From UBA1858 sp045106935 (GTDB lineage: Bacteria; Pseudomonadota; Gammaproteobacteria; UBA4575): a DNA stretch of 64,000 nucleotides. This document shows, piece after piece, positions 52,596-61,702 of the stretch. The translations under genes were made by a program, and so were the position numbers. The notes beneath the pieces were generated by a model that worked only from the letters and a program-made list of their open reading frames with translations, made no database searches and had not been told where the DNA came from. Position 1 is the stretch's first letter. Each line of letters starts with the position of its first letter. Location: contig JBGCFN010000018.1 of the NCBI GenBank assembly GCA_045106935.1, positions 1 to 64,000 of the forward strand, in the 5' to 3' direction.

Positions 52596-53381
52596 TTACA
52601 AAGAGAATTTGTAATTCAAAATCAATGGTGCGTGATCTGAGAAGCGCTGATCTTTATAGATTGACTCTGAGGTTGCAAGTCCTTTTAGGCCAGGCGTAGT
52701 GATATGATAATCAATTCTCCAGCCAACATTTTTAGCCCATGCTTGTCCTCGATTTGACCACCAAGTGTATTGATCCTCGTGAGGATTTATTTCTCTGAAA
52801 GCATCAACATAATTTTGCTTGTTAAATAACTCATCTAGCCAAGCTCGCTCTTCAGGTAAAAAGCCTGAATTTTTTTTGTTACCTTTCCAGTTTTTTAGAT
52901 CAATTTCTTTGTGCGCAATATTCCAATCCCCACAAATAATATATTCACGTTTGCGTCGTTTAAGTGATTTAAGATGTTTCATGAACACATCCATAAAACG
53001 AAACTTAGCCGCTTGTCTTTCTTCGCTAGAAGAACCAGAGGGCGCATATAAAGATACTACGGCAACGTCATCAAACTGTACTTCTAAGTATCTTCCCTCA
53101 TTATCGAATTCTTCAATACCTAACTTTGTAATTACCTTGGTTGGTTTTTTTCGACAGTAAATGGCGACACCGCTGTAGCCTTTTTTTTGGGCATCGACAT
53201 AGTAGTGATAATAGCCGCTGGGAAAGAAAGTAGGGTCAGCCTCCAGTTGTTCAAATTGAGCCTTAGTTTCTTGTAGGCACACAACATCCGCATTTTGTTG
53301 GTGTAACCATTCAAAAAAGCCTTTTCTAGCAGCAGCACGAATACCGTTGGCATTCAAAGAGATAATTTTTGTTGTAGACAA
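52596..53381 (-). CDS. Exodeoxyribonuclease III, paralogue 2
   Basis: A 261-residue exonuclease III/ExoA-type enzyme. Catalytic residues N10/N12, E38 (CLQETK), D152 and N154 (CGDWNIAHKE), and D249-H250 (RFSDHAP) are intact, so it is an enzyme and not a Crc-type protein that has lost catalysis. The position divergent from pyrE is where Pseudomonas carries crc, which suggests a common locus. It differs clearly from paralogue 1 and shares its strand with ampG. Confidence 0.92.
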   Translation of the reverse strand: MSTTKIISLNANGIRAAARKGFFEWLHQQNADVVCLQETKAQFEQLEADPTFFPSGYYHYYVDAQKKGYSGVAIYCRKKPTKVITKLGIEEFDNEGRYLEVQFDDVAVVSLYAPSGSSSEERQAAKFRFMDVFMKHLKSLKRRKREYIICGDWNIAHKEIDLKNWKGNKKNSGFLPEERAWLDELFNKQNYVDAFREINPHEDQYTWWSNRGQAWAKNVGWRIDYHITTPGLKGLATSESIYKDQRFSDHAPLILNYKFSL

Positions 53382-53460
53382 TGGATATTTGGTGAGATTG
53401 TTTAATTGAGGAGCTTACTTTAGCATGCTGAAAAACAACTATCATTAGACGTATAAAATT

Positions 53461-54099
53461 ATGAATGCAGCATCGTTTGTTAAATTTGCCCTAGAAAATG
53501 AAGCACTACAATTTGGAGAATTTACACTCAAATCAGGACGAATTAGTCCTTACTTTTTTAATGCTGGAAAATTTAACCAAGGGGCAGCATTTAATGCCTT
53601 AGGTCGTTTTTATGCTGATACGCTGATGCAAGCGGGGGTATCATTTGATCTATTATTTGGTCCTGCATATAAAGGAATACCGTTAGCCACAGCAGCATCA
53701 ATTGCACTTGATAACCAGTATCAGCGATCAGTTGGGGTCGCATTTAACAGAAAAGAGGCTAAAACTCACGGAGAAGCAGGAAAACTAATCGGTGCGCCAT
53801 TATCCGGGCGAGTTGTGATTGTAGATGATGTCATTACGGCGGGGACGGCGATACGTGAGAGCATGGGATTAATCGAAGAGGCGGGTGCAGAACCTGCTGC
53901 CGTATTGGTGGCTTTGGATAGACAAGAAAAAGGTCCAGAGGGCTTTAGTGCCATTCAAGAGATAGAAAAGGCGTATAAAATCCCTGTATTGGCTATCGCG
54001 ACATTAGAAAATTTGCTGGAATATGCTAAGAATCACGAGAATCTATCCAACCAACTGGAACAATTAACATCTTATCGACAAACTTATGGCATTGAGTAA
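53461..54099 (+). CDS. pyrE: Orotate phosphoribosyltransferase
   Basis: PyrE makes orotidine 5'-monophosphate from orotate and PRPP in pyrimidine synthesis. The 212 residues have the PRPP-binding loop VVIVDDVITAGTA at 118-130 and the catalytic loop AFNRKEAKTHGEAG (about 94-107). It stands alone, divergent from exonuclease III across 79 bases. Confidence 0.96.
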   Translation: MNAASFVKFALENEALQFGEFTLKSGRISPYFFNAGKFNQGAAFNALGRFYADTLMQAGVSFDLLFGPAYKGIPLATAASIALDNQYQRSVGVAFNRKEAKTHGEAGKLIGAPLSGRVVIVDDVITAGTAIRESMGLIEEAGAEPAAVLVALDRQEKGPEGFSAIQEIEKAYKIPVLAIATLENLLEYAKNHENLSNQLEQLTSYRQTYGIE

Positions 54100-54161
54100 G
54101 AACTCGCCGGAAAATTAGTGATCTAATCTAAAGTTTTAACCAGGAATCCCTTGCTATATTC

Positions 54162-54800
54162 ATGTGCGATATGCCGTTACATAAAACCACAATAATTGTA
54201 TTGATTAGCGCCCTTATATGGTGCAGTTTGGCGTCGGCTGAATATTATCGTTGGAAGGATAAAAATGGTGATACTCAGTATGGAGACCAGGTGCCTGCTG
54301 AAGAAGTAGAGACTGGACGTATTCGTGTCAATCAAGGTGGACAGGTTGTTGAGCAGATCAGTCCAGCAAGATCGGCAGAAGAGCAAAGACGATTTGATGA
54401 GCAACAGCGAATTGCCAAAATAGAGCGACAACGCAAAGAAGAACAAGAGGTTTATGATCGTGTGTTATTAGAGACCTTCAATAGTCCCGAAGAAATTTCA
54501 GATGTACGAAACGAAAGAATAAGCTTAATAGAACAGTCGATAAAATTATCTCGTGAGCGTTTAGGTAAACAGCAAAAAGAACTGGTTAAATTAAATGATA
54601 GTCGAACTAGGTTTATAGAGCGAGATATGGAGCCACCTCCGTGGATTGAAAAAAACGAACTTAAAGTGCTAAGCCGAATGGCTGGTATTGAACGTTATAT
54701 TAGTGATAAAGGCCTAGAAAAAGAGCGCTTGCGAAAACGATTTGCTGAAGATATTGCACGTTATAAAGAACTTACAAAACGCTCGGTTACCTCTCGATAA
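54162..54800 (+). CDS. DUF4124 domain-containing periplasmic protein
   Basis: A 212-residue protein with a signal peptide (MPLHKTTIIVLISALIWCSLASA) then the DUF4124 module EYYRWKDKNGDTQYGDQVPAEEVETG (about 27-52), followed by a charged, helical tail rich in E, R and Q (about 66-200), likely a coiled coil. ATG at 54162 or 54171 could be used. Its end overlaps argB by 14 bases, convergent. The function of the family is unknown. Confidence 0.82.
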   Translation: MCDMPLHKTTIIVLISALIWCSLASAEYYRWKDKNGDTQYGDQVPAEEVETGRIRVNQGGQVVEQISPARSAEEQRRFDEQQRIAKIERQRKEEQEVYDRVLLETFNSPEEISDVRNERISLIEQSIKLSRERLGKQQKELVKLNDSRTRFIERDMEPPPWIEKNELKVLSRMAGIERYISDKGLEKERLRKRFAEDIARYKELTKRSVTSR

Positions 54801-55671
54801 GTGTCCCTATACCTTGATCGGTAAATAACTCTAGTAATACTGCGTGCTGAATGCGGCCATCAATAATGTGGGCTGTTTGTACACCGGATTGAAGAGCATC
54901 AATGGCGCAACGGATTTTAGGTAACATCCCACCATAAATAATCTCAGACTCAATAAGTTGATTAACCTGTAAGGGTGATAATCCAGTCAGGAGTTTATCT
55001 CCATCCATTACCCCAGTTGTATTGGTTAATAAGATTAATTTTTCACTTTCGACTACCGCAGCGATACTTGCGGCCACTGAATCAGCGTTAATGTTATAGG
55101 TCTCACCATGGTCACCGACACCAATAGGGGCTATCACCGGAATAATATCGCTAGCAATAAAGGTGTTTAAAATCGAAGGGTTGATACCACTGACTTCGCC
55201 CACATGGCCCAAATCAATAATCTCGGAGGCATTTGCTTCAGGGGATGATGACGATATTTTAAGTTGCTTTGCATGTATCAAATCACCATCTTTACCAGAA
55301 AGGCCAACCGCACTGCCACCTTGTTGATTGATTAAATGGACAATTTCTTTATTAACTTTGCCACCCAAGACCATTTCTACTACATCCATTGTCTCCTGGT
55401 CTGTGACTCGCATACCTTCAATAAATTTAGATTCTTTTCCGAGTTCCTTCAGCAGCTCTCCAATTTGAGGCCCACCTCCGTGAACAATAATAGGCTGAAG
55501 ACCAACTTGTTTTAGCAACACAATATCTCTAGCAAAACTATTTTTTAAGTGGGGTTCGGTCATGGCGTTACCACCATATTTAACAACAATCGTCTTTCCA
55601 GAAAATCGTTGTATATAGGGTAAAGCCTCGCTTAAAACCTTTGCAGTATTGATGGCGTCACTAGAATTCAT
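54787..55671 (-). CDS. argB: Acetylglutamate kinase
   Basis: ArgB phosphorylates N-acetylglutamate, the second step of arginine synthesis. The 294 residues have KYGGNAM at 31-37, the glycine loop HGGGPQIGELL at 64-74, and INADSVAASIAAVVESEKLILLTNTTGVMDGD. An N-terminal helix precedes the fold, as in arginine-inhibited hexameric enzymes. It lies six bases after the phosphomutase gene, the common gammaproteobacterial order. Confidence 0.96.
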   Translation of the reverse strand: MNSSDAINTAKVLSEALPYIQRFSGKTIVVKYGGNAMTEPHLKNSFARDIVLLKQVGLQPIIVHGGGPQIGELLKELGKESKFIEGMRVTDQETMDVVEMVLGGKVNKEIVHLINQQGGSAVGLSGKDGDLIHAKQLKISSSSPEANASEIIDLGHVGEVSGINPSILNTFIASDIIPVIAPIGVGDHGETYNINADSVAASIAAVVESEKLILLTNTTGVMDGDKLLTGLSPLQVNQLIESEIIYGGMLPKIRCAIDALQSGVQTAHIIDGRIQHAVLLELFTDQGIGTLIER

Positions 55672-55677
55672 AGTTGT

Positions 55678-57051
55678 TTAAAAAGGTAGATTAATTGTTG
55701 AGTCTACAGAAAGTATCTGAGATCTAAAATTCTCTTTTAAAAGCGATAACTTTTCATCACTTTCAGCTTCAAAACGAATGACCAAAGAAGGAGTCGTATT
55801 TGATGCACGCACTAAACCCCAACCATAATCAAAATCTGCACGTACACCGTCAATAGTGGATAACTTTGCTTCGGCAAAGTTCGATTGAGCGATGAATTTA
55901 GTAATAAATTCATGCTGAGCACCATCTTCTTCAAGCTTAACGGTTATTTCCGGTGTACTGACATCATTAGGCAAGTCGTTAAAAATTTCACTTACCGGTC
56001 TTTGATCAGCAGCTAAAATTTCTAGCATACGTGCTGCGGAATATAAGCCGTCATCAAAACCGAACCAGCGCTCCTTGAAAAATATATGCCCACTCATTTC
56101 TCCTGCTAATAAAGCGCCCGTCTCCTTCATTTTATTTTTTATAAATGAGTGCCCAGTTTTCCACATGGTGGCTTTGCCGCCTGCCTGTTCGATATAAGTA
56201 GCTAGATTACGTGATGATTTAACATCAAATATAATCTCTGCTCCTGGGTTTCGTGAAAGAACATCTTGCGCATACAACATCATTTGTCGGTCGGCCCACA
56301 AAACTTCTCCATGTTCATCAACAATACCAACACGATCACCGTCGCCATCAAAGGCCAAACCTAAATCTAGCTTGTTATCTAAGACAGTTTTAATTAAATC
56401 CTCTAAATTTTCGGGTTCACTAGGATTGGGGTGATGATTTGGGAAGTGACCATCGATATCACAAAATAATTCATCAACCCGATGGCAGCCTAAACCATTA
56501 AATAACTTTATTGCCGTAGGCCCTGCGACACCATTACCACAATCAATCGCGATAGATAGAGGTCTTTGTAAGGTGACTTCATTGAAAATAGTGTTGAGAT
56601 AGTCATCAAGGATATTGTGTTCTTGGACAGCCCCATCACCGCTATTAAATTTACCGTTTTGAATACAGGTATAGATGTCTTGGATCATATCGCCAAACAG
56701 CGTTTTTTCACCCATGACCATTTTGATGCCATTATATTCAGGTGGGTTGTGACTCCCTGTGACCATAAGGCCGGAACCTGTACCAAGAGAATGAGTTGCA
56801 TAATAAAGAACGGGTGTTGGTACTTCACCAATATCGACGACGTCAACACCTGTCGAGCGCAATCCTTCAATTAAATTATCTGAGAGTTCTTTACTGGTAA
56901 GACGGCCATCACGGCCGACCGCTACTTTTTTACAATCTGGGTACAAGGTGCCAATGGCCTTACCAATAAGAAGCACAACATCAGGGCGCAAGTCTGTTTT
57001 TACAACGCCTCTTATGTCATACGCACGAAATATGCTGGAGGTGACATCCAT
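55678..57051 (-). CDS. algC: Phosphomannomutase / phosphoglucomutase (AlgC type)
   Basis: AlgC interconverts hexose 6-phosphates and 1-phosphates for exopolysaccharide and LPS precursors. The 457-residue protein has the phosphoserine loop VTGSHNP with S100, the metal-binding DGDGDR at 235-240, sugar-binding GEMSGHIFF and the C-terminal phosphate loop RASNTTPSLVIRFEA. Such dual-specificity enzymes supply mannose 1-phosphate or glucose 1-phosphate, which the EPS genes of this window could use. Confidence 0.93.
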   Translation of the reverse strand: MDVTSSIFRAYDIRGVVKTDLRPDVVLLIGKAIGTLYPDCKKVAVGRDGRLTSKELSDNLIEGLRSTGVDVVDIGEVPTPVLYYATHSLGTGSGLMVTGSHNPPEYNGIKMVMGEKTLFGDMIQDIYTCIQNGKFNSGDGAVQEHNILDDYLNTIFNEVTLQRPLSIAIDCGNGVAGPTAIKLFNGLGCHRVDELFCDIDGHFPNHHPNPSEPENLEDLIKTVLDNKLDLGLAFDGDGDRVGIVDEHGEVLWADRQMMLYAQDVLSRNPGAEIIFDVKSSRNLATYIEQAGGKATMWKTGHSFIKNKMKETGALLAGEMSGHIFFKERWFGFDDGLYSAARMLEILAADQRPVSEIFNDLPNDVSTPEITVKLEEDGAQHEFITKFIAQSNFAEAKLSTIDGVRADFDYGWGLVRASNTTPSLVIRFEAESDEKLSLLKENFRSQILSVDSTINLPF

Positions 57052-57086
57052 TGTTTACTCCTAAGTTTGTATATTAAAAGTCATGA

Positions 57087-57557
57087 CTATTGACCGGTAT
57101 GGCCAAACCCACCTTCTCCACGTGCTGTTTCTGTAAAGTCATCAACAAGATCAAACGTCGCTTGTATTACAGGAACAAAAACTAGTTGAGCAATTCGATC
57201 TCCTGGATTGATTTTAAATTCCTGTTCACCTCTGTTCCATAATGAAACCATTAATGGTCCTTGGTAATCAGAATCAATTAACCCAACTAAGTTGCCCAAT
57301 ACAATGCCATGTTTATGACCAAGACCAGAACGTGGAAGAATGACAGCAGCCAATGAAGGGTCATCGATAAAGATTGAAATTCCTGTTGGAATTAAATGTG
57401 TTTCACCGGGCAAGACAACCATTGTTTCATCAATGCATGCTTGTAAATCCAGTCCCGCAGATCCACTTGTTGCGTAACTAGGTATTGGAAATTCGTTTCC
57501 AATACGCTGATCTAATATTTTAAGTTTAATTTTATTTTGACTGGAGGTAAGTGACAT
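57087..57557 (-). CDS. dut: Deoxyuridine 5'-triphosphate nucleotidohydrolase
   Basis: Dut hydrolyses dUTP to dUMP and keeps uracil out of DNA. The start is placed at 57557 (MSLTSSQNKIKLKILDQRIG), giving 156 residues; a frame open to 57596 would overlap coaBC further. The trimeric dUTPase motifs are intact: SAGLDLQACID, PRSGLGHKHGIVLGNLVGLIDSDYQGP, and the C-terminal arm RGEGGFGHTGQ. It overlaps the coaBC 3' end by 26 bases, suggesting translational coupling. Confidence 0.94.
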   Translation of the reverse strand: MSLTSSQNKIKLKILDQRIGNEFPIPSYATSGSAGLDLQACIDETMVVLPGETHLIPTGISIFIDDPSLAAVILPRSGLGHKHGIVLGNLVGLIDSDYQGPLMVSLWNRGEQEFKINPGDRIAQLVFVPVIQATFDLVDDFTETARGEGGFGHTGQ

Positions 57558-58764
57558 TTGTATGAGATGTTTGTTTATTAAGTTGTGAGGAGACATGCTT
57601 AATGATCAATCGTGCTAGCTCCGATTTGCGTGCCCGTGGTAATGAAGTTGTACAGTCATGAGTAATGACTTCAACGGCATTAAAATCACTATCAAAACCC
57701 TGGTCAGTTAAGCCCACTTGGTTAGCAATAATCATATTAAGATTCTTCTTGTTTAATTTTTCTTTTGCATGCTGAATAAGCTTTTCTGTTTCTGCTGCAA
57801 AGCCAACACAAAACAAGTCCGGTCTAGATTGCTTTATTTCTTTTATTATGTCTGGTGTGCGTGAAAGCGTGATTGACAAGGAGTTATGTTCTTTTTTGAT
57901 TTTATTGTCTGACACTTTACTTGGTTGATAGTCTGCTACAGCAGCAGCAGCAATAAATAAGTCACACTCAACACTATGTTGCATAACAGCGTCATACATT
58001 TGTTGGGCAGTTTCCACTTGAATATAGCGAATACGATTATTTTCTTGTAAGCGTGTTGGGCCACTGATGACGGTAACCTGGGCGCCTGCTTCCATGGCAG
58101 CGTCAGCAATGGCATAACCCATTTTGCCAGATGAGCGATTACTAATGAAACGAACAGGATCAATAGGCTCCACCGTTGGGCCGGCAGTAATAAGCACTTT
58201 CTTAGCGGTTAGATGACTACTATTAAATAAAGAGACACACTGATGAACTAAATCATCGGGCGAAAGCATTCTACCTTCGCCAGATTCGCCACATGCTTGA
58301 ATGCCATGATCAGGACCAAACACTTTAACGTCACGTGTTATTAAATTTGTGATGTTTTCTTGAGTAACAGAGTTGCTCCACATTGCTTGGTTCATCGCTG
58401 GCGCAATGGCTAAAATCCCTTGATGAGCGAGACACAGTGAACTGACAAAGCTATCGGCAACACCATGACTAATTTTGGCAATAATGTTTGCCGTTGCAGG
58501 CGCAATAATGATGGCATCTGCCCAGCGTGATAAAGCGATGTGATCCATGCCTGCGGGATCAAAGCTGGCGTTATCTGAAGTATGAACCGGGTATCCAGAT
58601 AAAGACTGAAAGGTCAACGGAGTGACAAACTTAGTTGCACTTTCTGTCATGACAACGCGCACCTGTGCACCTTCCCGTTGAAGTGCGCGTACAAATTCAG
58701 CACTCTTATAGGCAGCGATTCCGCCACTAACGGCGACAAGGATATGCTTATTGACTAGTTTCAT
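57532..58764 (-). CDS. coaBC: Phosphopantothenoylcysteine decarboxylase / phosphopantothenate-cysteine ligase
   Basis: CoaBC performs two steps of coenzyme A synthesis. The start is set at 58764 (MKLVNKHILVAVSGGIAAYKSAEF), giving 410 residues, since the only upstream extension uses a TTG. The N-terminal flavin-dependent CoaC domain has SGGIAAYKS and APAMNQAMW, and the CoaB domain has VLITAGPTVEPIDPVRFISNRSSGKMG. It precedes dut, as in E. coli, and is divergent from radC. Confidence 0.95.
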   Translation of the reverse strand: MKLVNKHILVAVSGGIAAYKSAEFVRALQREGAQVRVVMTESATKFVTPLTFQSLSGYPVHTSDNASFDPAGMDHIALSRWADAIIIAPATANIIAKISHGVADSFVSSLCLAHQGILAIAPAMNQAMWSNSVTQENITNLITRDVKVFGPDHGIQACGESGEGRMLSPDDLVHQCVSLFNSSHLTAKKVLITAGPTVEPIDPVRFISNRSSGKMGYAIADAAMEAGAQVTVISGPTRLQENNRIRYIQVETAQQMYDAVMQHSVECDLFIAAAAVADYQPSKVSDNKIKKEHNSLSITLSRTPDIIKEIKQSRPDLFCVGFAAETEKLIQHAKEKLNKKNLNMIIANQVGLTDQGFDSDFNAVEVITHDCTTSLPRARKSELARLIIKHVSSQLNKQTSHTNVTYLQSK

Positions 58765-58826
58765 GGCAAAGAAGTGTACCAGAATCAACCACCAGATCGT
58801 GAATCTACTCCTAGTTTTTGTTGTTT

Positions 58827-59495
58827 ATGATTCGAAATTGGCCAGTTAAAAGTCGTCCTCGTGAGAGGCTAATCAATGAAGGTGCAGAAGTACTGACAGA
58901 CGCTGAGTTGTTGGCGATTATTTTAAGAACAGGGACTTCTGGAAAAAGTGTTGTCTCCTTAGCACAAGAGTTACTTAACCAGTTTGGTGATCTGCGCAGT
59001 TTACTTACCTGTGAGCAAGACCAATTTCAGCAAGTTAAAGGCTTAGGCCCAGCAAAGTTTGCACAAATAGCTGCGATTAAAGTCATTGCACAACGAAGCT
59101 TGAGGGAGCAACTGTCATCTAAGCCAACATTATGTGGGTCTAAAGATGCCGCTAATTTTTTATTATCAAAAATGCGAGATTATAAACTTGAGGTATTTGC
59201 ATGCTTATTATTAGATACACGTAATCAATTAATTCGATATGAAGAGCTTTTTACAGGGTCTATTAATGGTGCGTGTATCTATCCTCGTGAAGTAGTGAAA
59301 CTAGTATTAAAAACAAATGCTGCTGCTGTCATTTTTGCGCATAACCACCCATCTGGGAATACTCAACCTAGTGAAGCGGATAAGCTAATTACCAATCAAC
59401 TTAAAAAAGCATTGGCACTTATTGATGTGCGTGTGCTTGATCATATAATTGTTGGTGATGATAGCTTTTCGATGGCGGAGTGTGGATTGATCTAG
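58827..59495 (+). CDS. radC: RadC family JAB/MPN-domain protein
   Basis: The 222-residue protein (start at ATG 58827, MIRNWPVKSRPRERLI; an upstream TTG at 58818 is unlikely) has an N-terminal helix-hairpin-helix region (QFQQVKGLGPAKFAQIAAIK) and a C-terminal MPN+ domain with the metal-binding H172, H174 and D185 in AHNHPSGNTQPSEAD. It is adjacent to coaBC as in E. coli. The molecular role of chromosomal RadC is not settled; the old link to recombination repair is disputed. Confidence 0.93.
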   Translation: MIRNWPVKSRPRERLINEGAEVLTDAELLAIILRTGTSGKSVVSLAQELLNQFGDLRSLLTCEQDQFQQVKGLGPAKFAQIAAIKVIAQRSLREQLSSKPTLCGSKDAANFLLSKMRDYKLEVFACLLLDTRNQLIRYEELFTGSINGACIYPREVVKLVLKTNAAAVIFAHNHPSGNTQPSEADKLITNQLKKALALIDVRVLDHIIVGDDSFSMAECGLI

Positions 59496-59498
59496 CAA

Positions 59499-60674
59499 TC
59501 AGGTTTGAGTCATCTTGTTATCATTTTCAATTTCCAACAAAGCATTCACTAGCTGGTCAATTTGTTGATGCGAGTGTTCACTAGATAATGTAATGCGTAA
59601 ACGCGCAGTGCCTTTTGGTACGGTCGGTGGACGTATTGCTAGCACGAGTATTCCACGTTGCTCTAATTGGTGACTGAATTTAAGAGCTTGCTGATTTTCA
59701 CCTAGGACAATCGTTTGGATGGGTGTCACAGAATCAAGCAAATTAAGTTTGCTGTGTGTTAAAGCATGGCGAAAATACTGAATATTATTATGTAACCTTC
59801 TTCTGCGTTCAGGTTCATTAATGATAATGTTTAAACTCTGTATTGCCGCCGCAGCAAGTGAAGCAGGGGGGGCTGTGGTATAAATCAAGGTGCGAGATTT
59901 TTGTATTAGATAGTCTATAGTGTCAATATCGCTTAGTACAAACGCGCCACTAACACCAAATGCTTTGCCAAACGTACCAATCAAGACATCGACTTTGGAT
60001 GGCTTTATTTTTAAATGTTCTAAGCAACCTTTACCTTGCTCACCCAGTACACCAATACCGTGGGCATCATCAATGATTAATTTGTCATTAGTATGCTGCT
60101 TAAGTTGGCTGAGTTGATCAATCGGCGCGACACTTCCCTCCATGCTGAATACACCATCACTCACAATTAACTTTGAGGAGTGCTGGCTTTTTTCAATAAT
60201 TTGTTTGGCATGACAACTATCACGATGTTGATATCGTTTTAAGTGAGCCCCGGCATATTTTGCTGCATCGATCAGTGATGCATGATTAAGTTTATCTTCT
60301 AAAATTAAGCTATGGCGAGAACTCAATGCTGATATGACACCTAAGTTTGCTAAATAGCCAGATGAAAATAGTACGCAGCGTTGATACCCCAGAAATTCAG
60401 CCAGCTGTTCTTCTAATGAGGCATGAACTGATGAGTAACCACTGATATGTTGAGAGGCGCCACTTCCAAGGCCAAATTTTGAAATAGCCTCTTTAGCGGC
60501 ATGGCATACATGCTTGTTGTTCGCTAAGCCTAAGTAGTCGTTACTGCAGAAAGATAAATATGGATTGCCATCAACAACTACTTCGATTCCTTGAGGGCTA
60601 TCGAGTCTCTTACGTAGTCGATAGGCACCTTGCTGCTTTAGGTCAGACAGGTGCTGTGGAATTGAAGTCTGCAC
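59499..60674 (-). CDS. bioF: 8-amino-7-oxononanoate synthase
   Basis: BioF condenses pimeloyl-ACP (or -CoA) with L-alanine in biotin synthesis. The 391-residue alpha-oxoamine synthase has the pyridoxal-phosphate lysine K237 in GTFGKAFGVSG, IDDAHGIGVLG at 201-211 and SGYLANLGVISAL near 105. It follows bioB by 13 bases. The gene downstream is the convergent radC; bioH, bioC and bioD are absent from this locus. Confidence 0.95.
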   Translation of the reverse strand: MQTSIPQHLSDLKQQGAYRLRKRLDSPQGIEVVVDGNPYLSFCSNDYLGLANNKHVCHAAKEAISKFGLGSGASQHISGYSSVHASLEEQLAEFLGYQRCVLFSSGYLANLGVISALSSRHSLILEDKLNHASLIDAAKYAGAHLKRYQHRDSCHAKQIIEKSQHSSKLIVSDGVFSMEGSVAPIDQLSQLKQHTNDKLIIDDAHGIGVLGEQGKGCLEHLKIKPSKVDVLIGTFGKAFGVSGAFVLSDIDTIDYLIQKSRTLIYTTAPPASLAAAAIQSLNIIINEPERRRRLHNNIQYFRHALTHSKLNLLDSVTPIQTIVLGENQQALKFSHQLEQRGILVLAIRPPTVPKGTARLRITLSSEHSHQQIDQLVNALLEIENDNKMTQT

Positions 60675-60687
60675 CGAAAATATTTTG

Positions 60688-61641
60688 CTAATGGCTTGCT
60701 TGTGCCTCTAAGCTCATACCTAAGCGTTCAAATAATTTTGCATCTTGATCAATATCTGGATTTGGTGCGGTTAATAGTTTTTCACCAAAAAAGACAGAAT
60801 TTGCACCCGCATGAAAACACAGCGCTTGCATGGCATCATTCATGGATTCGCGACCAGCCGATAAACGAATGTAAGTGTTAGGCATCAAAATACGTGTCGC
60901 AGCAATCATACGGACAAATTCAATTGGATCAAGCTCATCGGTGCCATACAGAGGTGTCCCTTCTATTTGCACGAGTAGATTTATTGGAACAGATTCTGGT
61001 TGAGGGTCTAAATTCGCTAATTCAAGCAATAAACCAACGCGTTGTTGGCGATTTTCTCCCATACCCAAAATTCCACCAGAACAGACACTGACACCTGAAT
61101 CTCTGACATGCTTGAGTGTGTCTAATCTGTCTTGGTAATCACGCGTGGTGATGATGTCTCCATAAAACTCAGGTGAGGTATCAAGGTTATGGTTGTAATA
61201 ATCTAATCCAACTTCAGCTAAGCGTTTAGATTGTTTTTCCGTCAACATGCCCAGTGTGACACAGGTTTCTAGATTTTCTGCTTGAACTTCTTGGATCATG
61301 CCTATCACGGTCTCAAGGTTTTTGTCTGTGGGATTACGCCATGCAGCCCCCATACAAAATCGGGTTGCGCCCTGCTGTTTGGCATTTTGTGCCGCGGTGC
61401 GAACTTCCTCTAAAGAAAGTAAACGTTCTCGATCCAATCCTGTGTCGTAGCGTGCGCTTTGTGGGCAGTACGCACAATCTTCGGGGCAAGCCCCTGTTTT
61501 GATTGAAAGCAGCGTGCTAGCTTGAATGGTGTTTGGATTATGGTGGGCACGATGAACCCCTTGGGCTTCATATAATAAGTCATTAAAAGGTTTAGCAAAA
61601 ATTTCGCTGACTGCTTGTTTATCCCACACTTTTTTACTCAT
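60688..61641 (-). CDS. bioB: Biotin synthase
   Basis: BioB is the radical SAM enzyme that inserts sulfur into dethiobiotin. The 317 residues hold the [4Fe-4S] motif CPEDCAYCPQS with C52, C56 and C59, and the later segments GMLTEKQSKRLAEVGLDYYNHN and CSGGILGMGENRQQRVG that include ligands of the second cluster. It is divergent from comF across 61 bases, a common arrangement. I see no BirA operator-like dyad in that gap. Confidence 0.96.
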   Translation of the reverse strand: MSKKVWDKQAVSEIFAKPFNDLLYEAQGVHRAHHNPNTIQASTLLSIKTGACPEDCAYCPQSARYDTGLDRERLLSLEEVRTAAQNAKQQGATRFCMGAAWRNPTDKNLETVIGMIQEVQAENLETCVTLGMLTEKQSKRLAEVGLDYYNHNLDTSPEFYGDIITTRDYQDRLDTLKHVRDSGVSVCSGGILGMGENRQQRVGLLLELANLDPQPESVPINLLVQIEGTPLYGTDELDPIEFVRMIAATRILMPNTYIRLSAGRESMNDAMQALCFHAGANSVFFGEKLLTAPNPDIDQDAKLFERLGMSLEAQASH

Positions 61642-61702
61642 TGAGAACTCGCTTTAGAAATATTTAAGTACCGGAGTCTAAACGCCTACCAGCACTTGTC
61701 AA

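Noticed and set aside
52596..53381. Crc catabolite-repression protein instead of exonuclease III.
   Set aside because: Crc has lost the catalytic residues; here N, E, D, N, D and H of the exonuclease III active site are all present.
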